Source: Cubamyces lactineus
Lineage: Eukaryota > Basidiomycota > Agaricomycetes > Polyporales > Polyporaceae
Assembly (NCBI GenBank): GCA_022376465.1
Contig: JACDTU010000001.1
Coordinates: 2,728,001-2,792,000, forward strand
Reading direction: 5' to 3'
DNA length: 64,000 nucleotides
Positions 12,726-25,098 of this stretch are shown piece after piece. Both the position numbers and the translations under genes were made by a program. The notes under the pieces were generated by a model. It was not told the DNA's origin. It saw nothing but the letters and a program-made list of their open reading frames with translations, and did no database searches. How positions within the stretch are numbered: the first letter of the stretch is position 1; every line of letters begins with the position of its first letter.

Positions 12726-15700
12726 CGCCGGCGGAAATGAGCGCGATCCGACTTCCTGGGCTCGTGTGTGTTGGCAACAACGCCGACGACGGCGGACACA
12801 CACAAACGTGAATCAGGGATCAGTCACCGGTGCTGGTGCCAGGGTGGGGTGGGGATGGCGATCGAGACCAAGCTATTACCGCCACCGCGACGACTCCTGA
12901 CGACACCCGGGGGCGATGCCGGTGCGGGAGCGTGCGATGCACCTCATTTCGCGTGTGCACCACTGCAAACTTGCGTTCCGTGGCCAGAGGGTAAGGGCAT
13001 GTCGATAGTCGTCGATAGCCGAGCCAGTGGAGAGAACAAATCCGAACGGCGTCGATCATTGTGCTGCGGCGCGCATGGCACGGTATGTACGTCGTCGTTC
13101 GATACTCGATATCACAGAATTGCACCTGAAAATGTGTGACTGTTCAAACTTCGCAGATCGTCGTCGGCACGCGATTGTTGCCATTTGCTGCCTGCGTCAT
13201 GCCATGTGAAGATGTCTACTGTTTGCTAAGACGATTGGGCTCGAGGAGGACGGTGGCGGCGGGGAGCCTTCACCGCCGCCGGCACTGCTCGATCATCAGG
13301 CATCAGGCATCAAACATACAGTGCTGCTCAGTGCTAAGGACCAAAGGTACTCGCCTCACCTATCACTGCAATGACGGCCACTCCGAACTCGTCGCGATCG
13401 CCTTCCCGCTCCTCGCTACTAACCTTCCCGCTCTCTGAAACATCCAACCTCCCGCAGAAGGTGGTCGCGGACCACGGTGGTCAAGGTGTCGGCATCCCGC
13501 TGATGGGTCGGCGCGGCCTGTGTTCGCTCAATTATCGTCTTCCAGGCTCGTTCCAATCGACATCAGGCAGTGTCGTCGTCAATGGCCATTGTCGGAGGCT
13601 ATGACAGCATGGCAGAGCGGTGCCAGGAGCTTTCGCAAAGTCGAACGTTCACGGCTGCCATCCGACGTCCCCCACCCATCCCCATCCCCCTCCTCCTATC
13701 GTTCTCATGATGACTTAGCCTCTATGGGCCCCGAGGCCTCGACGATGATGACGACGACGGAGTCGCACCTTGTGCACTGCGCATTCCACGCTTCGCTCGT
13801 CATCAGCCGCACTATCGGCCTCGTACTCAAGCCGCGGCGAGCGCGATCCCGACGCGTTCGGAAGGCCTGGGTTACAGTACTGAGCACTAGATGCTCGCGA
13901 CGAGGAGCACCAGGAGCAAGGTACGCGCCGCAGACAAACCATTGATTTTGGACGATGTCGGTGACGTTGGTGACGTTGACTTGCAGGGTCGCGGACCGTG
14001 GATCGAGGGCTATCGGCGCTGGCACGGACACGGACGGTTCGCTACGGTTCGCATGCTTTCTGAATTTCAGACCTTCAGAGCTTCATTTGTGTGGTCACGT
14101 ACCCTCTGCGTACCTGACCCAGTTCGCGCTTGCTATCGGACGTTCCGGATACGAATGTACGTGCTGCTGCTGCGAATCTTGTAAGTACAGTACCCCGTAC
14201 CGGCGACTGACGTTAGCGTATTCAGTTGGCCGAGGCGAAAATCGAGAACGAGACTGCGCGTCGTGATCTTCACCTCTATCGGACCAGCGCATGCCGGCAC
14301 GATGACGACTATCGCGACGGTTGACCAGTCGGAATCGGATTCCCCCTTCAAGTTCGCCCTCGCTCAGTCATTGCAGATTCCGTCCTGGCGGACGTGCCAT
14401 TGGAATGGGACGATCGTGGGTCCCAAGAGACCGACGATGCAAAGGAATTTCCGCGATCGTCCTCGGGCCCTCCCCGAGGCTCGACCATGATAACGTGCCT
14501 CCGATTTGCCGGCGGCAGGCCTGGTGCTCACCCATGGTCCGTCACCGCTCGGATGATAGTGCTAAGGCTCACCGTCGTCATTCGTTGCTCAGGTTCCTCG
14601 AATTACAGAACCTCGTGTTTCCAATACTTTGCGACGGGCTATGTTCCGCGAGAACGGAGTCGACTTGATCTTCACCGGTACATGACGTGCATGCCCTTGC
14701 TCTCGCTGCCGCGTGTTAACAGCACTACTTGCTGGCTGTTTTAACAACTTCAGAGTGCGTCATCGCAGTTGTCCGTCCTACCGAGTTCTCCGCATGGTAT
14801 CTGTTGCTATGGTGCAACAATGTGCCATAGCCTCGAGGTGCGGCGTATATGTCCGCTGAGATGCTGAATCCGCGGGGTGCTGACGGTTATGAACCACCGC
14901 CGCACTCAAATCGCATTGCGTTCTACTCATGGTACACTTTGCTATGGAAGGACGCGGTCCGACTACAGGTTACCATCGTTCAAAGGCGACGCGATCTTCC
15001 TCACGTCGTTTAGGCTCTTGCATGAGGACTTGCAGGTACCTTCTAGCTTGGAAGAGGTCAATGTACTCGCACACCTCCGCTTCGCTACTAGCATGGACCG
15101 GTTCAGACTCACGCCGCACACATCAAGCCTTCTCTGCGATCCCACGTCTCCAAGGCAGCCGACGGGTCAGTCCATGCTAGTAGTAGTCCCAGCAGCCAAA
15201 CCCCCTCGCGGTTCTCAAGTATTCACGGCCGATGGTCCTGGCGGTGTCGCTTTCGTCTCACCATACGCTCCTCCGTCTCGGTTCGCTGTTGCCCGGGATC
15301 AGAAGAGACGGCGGCGATGGCCACGACGAGGACAACACAAGGTACGGGGCAACGGTTGTTACGTCGACTGTCGACACGCTCTCAAGGTCCTCCTTTACGC
15401 CGCCTGTTCTACTCTGTTAGCTTCTAGTATGGTGGGTACTCATCGCTTTGGCTTTCTCCGTCCAGGGTCAGAGTGCCAATCAACATTCATATTTTTACAC
15501 AGTGCGTTTCTCCTGCCCCTCTGGAACTTGTCTCCATGCGTTCAGTAAGGTCAAGTTCGCCGATCGTGATTCTCGGGTAGGTGCCATGATGGCTTCTCCT
15601 CCCATTCACATCCGCGTCCGCTGTTCAGGGAGCCTTCCTTTGCCCATGGGTCATGTAGTCGGCAAGATTGGTGAGTACCTCGACATCAGATTGTATGCGC

Positions 15701-16138
15701 TCACGCTTGTTGATTGTTCCCGGTCAGCCACCTAGTGCTTCGAAGCGTCTCGTCTCGCTGCTCGAGTCCCAGCATCTCGCGCACAATTGCAATATCGCCC
15801 GTAGGCCTGTCACCAAAGCCCATATCTGAGTCCGCATCCAGGAACGTCTCGCGCGGCACGCTTGTTAATCTCTCGTCCCTGAGGACTGGGGTGCGCTGAT
15901 GATTGCACATCTCGTGTGTACATTCAAGTGCTTCTGGTCGTTATCGACCATAACGCGAGTCCATCTTCCCCGGCGGCGATGACAGCGGCAGTGCCGCTTG
16001 TAACAAGCGCCGAATGTATGCCGGCGGCTTAACACTGGCTCCTCGTGGAATTACGTTCGATCCTCCTGGCGAAATGCAGCCCCGCGATGCACAATGCATG
16101 GGGCCCTGCACGCAGCTATACGCCGTCCCTCTCGGCAT
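15701..16138 (-). pseudogene. two coding-like fragments, unrecognised
   Basis: Two consecutive minus-strand segments have protein-like composition. The first (16138-15941) is a 65-codon frame rich in Gly, Pro and Ser. The second (about 15875-15715) encodes a stretch containing FLDADSDMGFGDRPTGD and REMLGLEQRDE. A possible acceptor (CCTCAG) precedes the second and a GTGGCT donor could follow it. I could not extend either end into a full gene, and I recognise no family. It may be a decayed gene, part of a gene whose other exons I missed, or chance. Confidence 0.2.
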
Positions 16139-17176
16139 ATGCGGTTTGACTATGAGGTAAGTGCCAGTACTTACAGTGCGAGCACCTTGTCGTGTTGCGC
16201 GTAGCTAGGAGTTGGCAGCAAGAAGCCTCGAGGTAAACCCTGGTAAACCGTGTCCGAACCACGTCCAACTCGGATTTTCAGACGCTGAGCAACAAGTTCC
16301 GAGAGGTTGCCGTGTAGGCATAGAAGCAACACGACTGGACCTGCCAGGCTGCCAGGAGAAGAGTCCAGATGGCGGTACGCCCGGTTACCACAATAGCAGC
16401 GTTACGTACGCTTCTCTGCCCGTCGGTCCAGACTCTACCGCCCCTGGTCGCTCAGCCCTGCTCAGCCTTGAACTCCCAAGATCTCTAGCATTACTTCTCG
16501 AGACCCAGTCAGTCTGCACAAACTCCTCCACCTGTCGTGCTTCAGGGATCACTCGCAACTCGAGTTTTTGGAGCGGCATCCCTCGCCTTCCATGCGAACA
16601 TGAAATTCTTGTCCGCAATGGCTGCAAGCTAAGCTTGGCGTGGTGCATGCCATAACGCCCCGCGCCGCGTAGAGCCGGCCCCCGGGCGACATCGTGACAT
16701 CAAGCGATCGACCATCGACCATCGAGCGCGCCCGGCGTCCGCAGACTCCAGACTCCAGAGCAAGTCTTACAGCGAACAACAGCATACGATCGCGATCGAT
16801 GTTCGCTTTCGCTTTCGGATGGCGCGATCTCTCTCCTTCATCGACATCTTCATCTTCATCTTGCCCACGATATCGCATCTCTCCCATCTCGGTAGGCGGT
16901 ACTAGGCACACTGCACGCACCCAACAATGGCCCACGCGCGCCGCGGAGCGATGGCGTCGGCGATGGCTGGCGATGGGAATGCCGTACACGCACACGCTGC
17001 ACGCTGTTTACAGCTGCGCGAAGCCCGATGCGGGGGCCGCAAGCGCGAGCGCGAGCGCATCGGGGTGCATTCGCGCGAGCCCACGAGGAAGGCAAATGCA
17101 AATGGGCCAGGGGCAGCCCATGGAAGGTACCAGATACGCGGAAGACGCGGGAGGCGTTAAGGACAATCGAGGGTAG

Positions 17177-17227
17177 GCATGGGTCGCATGGGTCGCATGG
17201 GCCGTATGAGCGCATGGGCGCATGGGA
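17177..17227. repeat. GCATGGGTC tandem repeat
   Basis: About five degenerate 9-bp copies of GCATGGGTC/GCATGGGCC are arranged head to tail, upstream of nothing recognisable. Confidence 0.75.
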
Positions 17228-18412
17228 CCCAGTTCATCTCATTTCATCTCGTTTTCATCTGCGGATTCTAGCCTTGCCGTATGATGCGCGCGAGGCGGAG
17301 GCGGGGGCGGACAGAGGTACATATGCTTACATAGTGCCAACATGTTAACACCAGGCTCAGCTCGCTGCAGCTGGCGGCAGCGCTGATCTGATCTGCGAGC
17401 TCGAGTCGCCGTGGCTCCGAGTCCTCTGAGCTCTTGAGCTTGGCACGCAGGTGATATCGATTTTGACTTTGGGCCTTCGTCGTTCGAGGACCTTCAGGTA
17501 AGTTTGGATGTCGAAGATTGGTTCAGGTTACTTGCCTCTCTGCGTACCTTTCTCACATCTCAGTCGAACTTCCATGATCAAATAAGGAGTTCATACCTTT
17601 AGGGTACTAGCGCGTAGGCATCGTTGTAGGCGTCATCGATAGCACAAGTCGTGCGGCAGCGAATACCGGCGTTGTGCACACACTGGCGTGACGGTGCAGA
17701 GAAATAATCCGTATCACAACCTGAGGCTTCGTGCTAGTCAGAATCCAGCATAGTCGCCATGATAAGAACGCACCAGTTCAGCACAAGACGTGGACCGGCC
17801 GCCGGCCATGGTTCACCGCATACTGAGTAGTGGCGATGACGTAGGTGTACACAAGCCGGTGCGACTTCTTCGAGCTTGCGCACTGTGCTCCCCCACCCAA
17901 GCCAGTTGGAGACGGGTAATGGGCTGGGTCGTGGAGAGTTCCGGCGATGCGACATTGACACGAAATTGGCTATGTTCATGCTCAGACGTGGTTCTTTGGC
18001 TATTGTACGGCGACTGTAGCATTGGATGGCCAGTTTGTACCTTGAAGTAAATGCGTAGTCGAGCGAACCATTGGCTGTAAGTGTGCGATGGCACAAAGCT
18101 CCTGAACGGTCAAAGATGTAAGTGAATTCCTGTTTGTTGTCCTTCTGCGGTACTCGTACATGCGTATATGCGTGGTTTGGATGATGAGGATGAGGTGTAC
18201 GAGGTCAAGAGTGGCTGGTAACTGAGCGCACGGACAATGTATGGGAGGCAAATAGATATTGGAGGGGGGGGGAGGGGGTGGATAAGCAGCAGCAAAGAAA
18301 CCATGAAGACGGCCGGCGGCTTTAGTGAGGAGAGAAGAGGGAGGTAGCGCATGCCCGGTGGATGAACTGAAAGGCAGAGGTGACGTCTACTCAAGCTCAG
18401 ACTTGCGAACGG

Positions 18413-19733
18413 TCATGAAGAGGAGGGTCCTGTAGACGCGCCCGGCTCGCGGACGTTGCACCAGAGCGGGAAGCCGGCGGAGTCCTTCGAGGTGAAGTTC
18501 CTCACTGCGCGGTACGAGAAGCCGAACTTGCCCAGCCATTGCACCTGCAGGTATATCAACCGTGACCGACGACCGGAGCAGCCGGATGTGGGCGTCGCAC
18601 AGTTGGAGTGCCACGAGGGGACGTGGTGACGCAGTTGCATGGTTCAGGTTGCATGCACAACAGAGGCGCAGTATAACGAGTATGTCAAAGAGTCTTTGCG
18701 TCAGCACAACCAAGGGCATTCCGGTCGGAGGGAAGAGAGAAAACGCGCGCTGACAATTTTCGGGTTCTTCACGTCTGCGGTGATGCACTGTCCGCCTGTA
18801 TCCGCCTGTACGCCGTCGCCCGGGGATACGGATAAACCGATGAACAGGCAGACAGATGGTGGATAGCATCAGCGGATATCCGTTAAGCTCGGGTGGCAGC
18901 AGCCAGCCCCCCAACAGATGTGTGGATCGAGTAGACGTACCCGTTGGCAGATGGCCCTTAGCAACGCGCGTCCTAGGCCTTTGGACTGGAAAGCGGGCTC
19001 GACGGCCAAGAACTTGAGGTTCCACGCGTCCCGCCGCGCGCGCTGCCCGGCAGAGAAGGCGGTTCTGTAGAGGTCTTCGTAGACCGGGGCGTACTAAGGA
19101 GGCAGAACGAGATCGCGAGCCCGATGATCAGCGGACCCGGAGGCGGCGGACGCAAGTTGTGTCATTGTGGGCGCACGCACGTGGCAGGTGTACCACTCCT
19201 TGAGGTACGACGATAGATCTCGCGTAAAGTCGTCTTGCTCGCTGCGCAGCCAAGGCACGCTCGATCAGCCAAGAGCTCTACTAGACGTTGTGGGTCCCCA
19301 AGTGGGACGCGGAGGTAGGGTGAGAAGGGGTGCATACGGACTAGAATGCCCAATCTACGCCGGGTGCGATCAGGGCGGCGACGCCGTGCGGTTCGTCGTC
19401 GACCAGGCCGACGTACACCTCGCCACGGGCGAGACATGCTTTGATGGTACGCCGATAAATGTCGCGTTCGAGGCGCGAGGATCCGCCACTGAAGGAGGAC
19501 ATCCCGACGTCTGTCACGAGTTGCGGCGCGTCAGCCCCAAATAAACAAGACGATCATCCGGAGAGCGACGGACCATCTTGGAAGGCGTTGGAGAGGATCT
19601 TGACTGCGGTTTCGACCTGTTCATCTGCGTACAAGCCACCGTCAAGAAGGCCGCCACGGAAAGAAGGAGGCTGTGGCGGACGGAGTTAGGTACCTGTTGG
19701 GTCGACGAGCTTGCGAACGGCGACGTGGACCAT
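18413..19733 (-). CDS. GNAT-family N-acetyltransferase
   Basis: Transfers an acetyl group from acetyl-CoA to an amine; the substrate is unknown. The gene is split into seven exons: 19733-19694, 19624-19574, 19510-19342, 19241-19181, 19093-18941, 18805-18755 and 18544-18413. They sum to 657 nt (218 aa) with all phases closing. The acetyl-CoA-binding motif A is clear at about residues 135-151 (FLAVEPAFQSKGLGRALL; Q-x-x-G-x-G at 143-148). Exon 6 encodes ADTGGQCITADVKNPKI and exon 7 KFGFSYR, then SAGFPLWCNVREP, as in fungal members of the family. Apparent in-frame stops at the ends of exons 2 and 3 lie inside introns whose donors are GTCCGT. Intron 6 (210 nt, GTCAGC donor) is the least certain. 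No signal peptide is seen, so a cytosolic enzyme is likely. Confidence 0.8.
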
Positions 19734-19981
19734 GGCGTGTGTGGTGAGGAGCGGTGGTAGGTGTTCGAAGCGGGACCGCGGCGGACGGAGGGAGGGCGAG
19801 GGAGGAGGAGGCGGAAAACCTGCCGTACTTATACATGACCGAGAACGGAGGGAGCATGTCCGCGTCCGAGTCCGGCAGTGGCCCACCGATCTGGCTGCAA
19901 CCGCGGAGGTCCGAGGATCAGGAGGACCCCCACATCGATCGCGTCGAGTGGCCCCTGTAACGGTAAGCTGTTAGTATCCGT

Positions 19982-20042
19982 ACGACTGCTACTAATAGTA
20001 CGTATATCACGACTATTACTGATAGTACGTATACCACGACTA
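19982..20042. repeat. 27-bp direct repeat upstream of GNAT gene
   Basis: The unit starting ACGACTGCTACTAATAG occurs at 19982 and again at 20009 with four differences, and a third partial copy (ACGACT) begins at 20036. The unit is 27 bp. It sits about 250-310 bp upstream of the GNAT start codon, so it could be part of a regulatory region. Confidence 0.75.
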
Positions 20043-23000
20043 ACTACACACTCCCTCCGGTCCTAGTCCTCAGCCAAAGCCATAGCCAGTCCCAGTCCAT
20101 GCATCTCCTCCTCCTTCTCTCTTCCACCCCACGCTCTCTTATTCATCGCTAAACAACCTACCCTGGTCCCTTATCACCCGACCCCCGCCTTCTCCCCATC
20201 CGGGCTCCTCTTTCACTTTTCCGTCTTCCGTTTCGTCAGCTTCTTGTACCAATCCATCCACTGCGCACGCTCGGACGCACGTCGGATCGGTCGCCTCTGT
20301 CGCCTCAAGCTTCAAGGTCCGCGTGTGACACCCATCCGCCAGACGCCTCGCACGGCGCGCAGGTGAGTTCTGGTGCGGCCAAGAGACGCGGCAGACGCCT
20401 CGCAGCAATCGATAGCACTTACCGAGCACTCGAGCACCCGACCGTCCACCCACCTGGCCATGGCACGAGCCTCAGCTAACCTGTCGCCCGTCGCGCCCGC
20501 GGAGACCAGCTGCTCCAGCCTATCCCTGCCTACCGGCGTTGCGGGTCGGTAGCAGCATCGATGAGTGGAGCTCAGCTCGCGGGCCTGTAAGCTCAATTAA
20601 GCCATGTTCGACGCGTCCAGGCCCGGGCTGCGTTCGACTCCCTCCCACTGAAGCTCCTCGGCGCAAGGCTCGTGCAGCGCGGAGCTCGAACCGGCGTTCA
20701 ACGCTCAACGTTCGCGTTTTCAGGGGTGCCCGGCGCGTCTTCTCTTCCACCCACACCTTCGTGCCCCCCACCCGAGTCTCACTAGCACATGCCGCGCGTC
20801 GGCCGCCCCACATGGCCTCGGGCCTTCCCAGCGGAGAGCTTTGGCATCTGCACGCTTCGCGACTTCGTTTGCCTCCAGCGAGCACCCGGCTGCCACACAG
20901 GGGAGGGCTTCCTCCGAAACGCCGTCGACGGCGTAGCGTTCGACGGCTCGGAGCCTCGGGCGCATCTCGCCTGTGGCAGCAGCGAGGAGCTTGAGCCAGC
21001 CAGGAGTCTGGCAAGGCCGGCAGCAGGGAAGCAGCTCGAAGCCGCCCCGCGCGCGCTCCGTCGCGTCAGTCAGTATGGACTGAGTTCGAGAGCTGCACAA
21101 ATCGATACCAGCTGCTACTGCATCCTGCCTCGGAAGGCGGTGCCCTAGTGCTCGTGGGGCGGCAACCTTCCAACGCCGAACGTTAACGCACCTGGACAGA
21201 CGGAGACAGGCGGAGCGTCGTCGACGTATTTTACGTAGAAAGACGCAGGGCCCGAGCAGGCTTGGATGAGCAAGCCCGAGGATCGATCGGCGACCATTGG
21301 TGCTCAGTCAGGATTCGAGGTTATTGCTGGCAGAGCTCTTTACCGCATTTGCATCCGCGCCCGCCCATTAAACCTCGGCCCACACCGCCTCGAATGACCG
21401 CTCGTGTCATACTGCGGTATGCCCATCGTTGTTCGGACGCCCTCTCGAATTCCGAATCGCTGTCGCTGTGCATCGCGCCAGGCGTTGAGGTGAGAGGAGA
21501 GGCCGGACGCCAGACGTCCGACGCTCGCGGTATCATACCACCTCTCGGTCGCCGAGGAGGTAAGCACCGTGCACGCACCTGCGACCCCCCGAACCCAATG
21601 CGGTCCTGACCTCCGCTGAGACGATATTTTCGGGACGACGGCCGTCCCTGGAGCGTGTGTTCTACCTCGGCGGTTCACATGTCAGGCGTCCATTGGCCTT
21701 CCGGGAGACGTGCACGGGCCACGGTTGCAGAGACCAACACGCCTCAAGAGAAGAGCGCTTGATTTCCCATGCGCACTTCCTCCTACAATGGCCGCCGCTC
21801 GTCTTGGGTGGTCCAGAGCATATGCGCATGCACGTATCAACATATGCACACACGCACCTTGGCACGCCTCGCCCGGCGCCGAGCTGTCTTCGTTGTCGTC
21901 GTCTTCGAATTCTGGGCTTCGAGCGCCGTACTACCAGCGGTCCCAACTTTGGGAGTCGCTGCTCCACATACAAGGCAAGTGACGAACACCCACGTATTGC
22001 ACGGGCACGCAGCGGGTTCTAGGCGACCAAGGACGACCAAGGCGCGGGGGGTGCGTAAGCAGAGTCAACACGGTCACGACGGCGCAGTCGCAAAGCCAGC
22101 TTCGCGGGCGGTTGCGATGGCAGCGAGCCGATTCGGACGTGTTCAAATTCCTGGAAGGGCCTGCAGCCCATTTCGAGTGCTACTCCCATAAGTGTAAGTG
22201 CAGCCTCAGGCCTCATGCCCTCCGCGCCTGGGCCCTGGACGCAGAGCCCAGCGGTCGCGGGGAAGGCCCGTCCGCCGTCCGGTGCGTGGGTTTGGAAGCC
22301 CGTGAACAATTCAGCTAGGTTCGCCCCGGACCGGTCTGAACGCTGACCGCTGAACGCTGAACGTTGCGCCCCCTTCGAGACGCGGTGCGTTCGTGCACTC
22401 GCTCGGACTCCGAGGACGCGGGCCGCGGTCTGGTCGCAGTCGACGTCCGTCCGTCGTGGCCAACTGTGACGGCTGTAGGACGAGCCTGAGGGAAGAGGCG
22501 CACCATGTCAGTCCTAATGCCACTTCTTCGCCCATACGCACTCCGGGCTGATCAACCATCAACCATTGTAGACACCTCGAACTCGTGGCCCAGGGTTCGC
22601 CGTGTCGACGGCGACGGCAACGACGACGGTACACAGCACGGCGCGGCCAAAGGGTGGAGTGCCGACTCTGCGCGCGCGGCCTGGGCTGAGTCCAGGAGGG
22701 CCTCCCGTGACCAGTTCGACTGGGGCGCTGTCAGGCTTTGGTGTGCAAAGTTGGATGGCCGGCGCCGTTGACATCCTCGTCGTGTGGACGGACTCGAAGC
22801 GGAGACAGAACGCACCCGGAGAAGAAGTTGGATCCGTCGATGGCGAATGTCGCTGCGGGCGGCTACTCGCAACGGTCTAGCACTAACCTACGATGAGGTC
22901 AAGATGGAACGGCCAAACAAGCTCGGGCTAGCTTCAAATTCGAGTTCCATACCGCCTGCGATGTCGTAAACGGTGACGCATCGCTCGACGGACGCTGAGA

Positions 23001-23875
23001 CGCAAGAATATACCCCCATTCTGAACTTCAAGTGCTCCTGCCAGTGAACGCTGCAGGCTAGTGTGAGTGCTTCTGGACGCTGCTCAATCTGAGAGCAGTG
23101 ACTTCATCGTGCTGCTCATTCGACGCTCGCCCGGGCCCTTGGTATGTTGAGTATACTATCCCATTTCTGGCCTTAACGCTCACCATACCAGCTGTATGAT
23201 GGTACATGGCAGGTTTCTCCGAGCGCTCGAGGCTTCTGCGTTAACGCGCCCCGGCGGTCAGAGATCAGAGGTCCAAGTCGAGCGTCCTTTCGAGCTCCTC
23301 TGAGACCTCTTCGGGCCCGAGGTACGTATGCGTGCCATGCGTACCGCGCGACTCCATTAGCGACAGGAAGCACCGGCCACATGAGCTGCTGAGCTGCGCG
23401 CCATTCACCTCGCAGCCCTCTACGCAGAAGCGACCAACTTCAGCCTAGTGCACTTGTCGGCATTTTGACGCTCCGCGTACCTACGCTTCGAGTTCAGGTG
23501 AGCGTTCAGGCCGCTCTGGTCCAGGACATCCATGACAGGGGAGTACGCGGGGTGCAGCGTACGGTGCTACGTGCGGGGCCGTTGCCGTGTCCTGCATCCC
23601 GCATCCCGCATCTTGCGACCTACGTGCAGTGAAGCACGTCAACGGCTAGCACTAAGCGGCAGGCACATGCACATGCATGCACACATCCCACCCACACGAA
23701 TGCGCAATACAACGATGCAGCGAGGCCAGGACCTGACATAGTCTGGAGCGTGCAGCTTTGCCCGACCCGACGACATCGTGCAACCTCACGAACGCACTGC
23801 ACGTCCGAGGCGATAACAATCCCACTCCCACTTCCATGGTGTGTGTATTGCATTGCATTGTATTGTACCACTAGC

Positions 23876-23912
23876 TTGTGGCTCGTGGCGTGGCTTGTGG
23901 CTTGTGGCTCGT
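23876..23912. repeat. TTGTGGCTCG micro-repeat
   Basis: About four degenerate copies of (C/G)TTGTGGCT(C/T)GTGGC are head to tail in non-coding DNA. Confidence 0.6.
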
Positions 23913-25098
23913 AAGCGATTCATGGAACCGCTGCAGCACACAGGGATCCCCGACCGCGCCGAGACGTCCCGCGAGCCTAGTCTCGCTTCCGGAGCCTCGA
24001 CCGTCGGCTCCGCGCTCTAGGTTGGACGATGCTTTCGTTCATCTTGCGCGACAGGACGACGTGCGCGGACACCCAATGGACGGTTCAATGCCAACACTGT
24101 GCATATACATGCCCGCGGTGTCGACGACTCGTCGGTCCGCTGACACTAGCCCGGGGGAGTTTGAGTAACTCGTTACATAGGTACGTATCATACTCACACG
24201 TTCTGCATTAGTCGCATACCATGGTTACCCTCGGACGAGTGGCGGAGCGGAGCGCCCTCGCGGCCTCACTGGCATATCAAGTTCATACCTGTGTATCGAG
24301 GCGTCAGGAGTCAGGACAGCACCGGTGCGCACGTTACTTCGTATTCATCTACCGTAAGTGGCCACCGCAAATCGCGACAGAGTCCAGGCCATGCTAGACT
24401 ATGTCGTACAAGAGGCGAGGAGGGTGGCCGAGATCCTGGGCGCAGTAACCAGTTAGTACTTCTGGTCGTGTGTGGCGCTACTACTAGTACTAGCCTAATT
24501 GCGACGACAGGTTGCAACGGCAACAAACAAGCCCTAGCTAGCAGCGGGAAGCCCAAGTTCAAACTTTGCAACGACTGCTCACGTATGGGATATCGGATCG
24601 CAATGCGCTCTTGTCGCGCAAGATTACCGTACGCTGTTGTCCACATTGTCGCGAATAAGCAGGGCGCAGCTTATCCATCTTGCTTGCCCTATTGACAACG
24701 AACAGCCGGCTGTGTATACAATGTACTGTTCAACTTCTTCAAGTTCATCGTTCAGTCTCAGATCACATGCAGTCGCAGAGACGGACGAACCCATCCTAAA
24801 TGAGCAGCACACGCCCTGCAGGCAACGACTACATATAAAGCAGCAGCACATCCTAATGCAGCAACGAGGGGGCGAGCGAACGAGCACACGACAATCGTAC
24901 ATATATAATGATGTGAGCGACTCCCAGTCTCCAGATCCAACGTCCAAATATATCCAATATGAGATACGATATACTCTTCCAACCAAAGACGCGGCGCGCG
25001 CGCACACATTCCCTGGCCGTCCGCATGCCCGGCGGACGCGACAGGGTGTGGAGACGCGCAACGAGATACACATAGGATAAGAGGGGGAACGAGGATGC

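Larger units (their letters stand above)
7710..18412. other. 10.7-kb gene-poor, GC-rich stretch with micro-repeats
   Basis: The part just right of 7709 should hold the promoter and 5' UTR of the bZIP gene. Beyond that I see no gene I can support. There are several frames of 150-230 codons, but they are low-complexity, overlap each other on both strands and carry no domain. Short tandem repeats are scattered through it and are listed separately. Two coding-like fragments at 15701-16138 are also listed separately. Confidence 0.55.
19734..25098. other. gene-poor stretch, no supported gene
   Basis: The left end contains the putative GNAT promoter and a 27-bp direct repeat. The right end, up to 25098, would include the 3' UTR of noxB. 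Between them many short frames overlap on both strands without any domain. A TTGTGGCTCG-type micro-repeat lies near 23876-23912. Confidence 0.55.

Noticed and set aside
14877..15548. Plus-strand frame of 223 codons
   Set aside because: No recognisable domain, irregular composition and no exon partners; treated as chance in GC-rich DNA.
10240..17227. Short tandem repeats considered as a CRISPR array
   Set aside because: Units are 4-12 bp with no unique spacers and the genome is eukaryotic.
19340..19560. Apparent nonsense mutations in the GNAT gene suggesting a pseudogene
   Set aside because: They lie in, or are created by reading into, introns with GTCCGT donors; splicing these out restores a closed 218-codon frame with family motifs.
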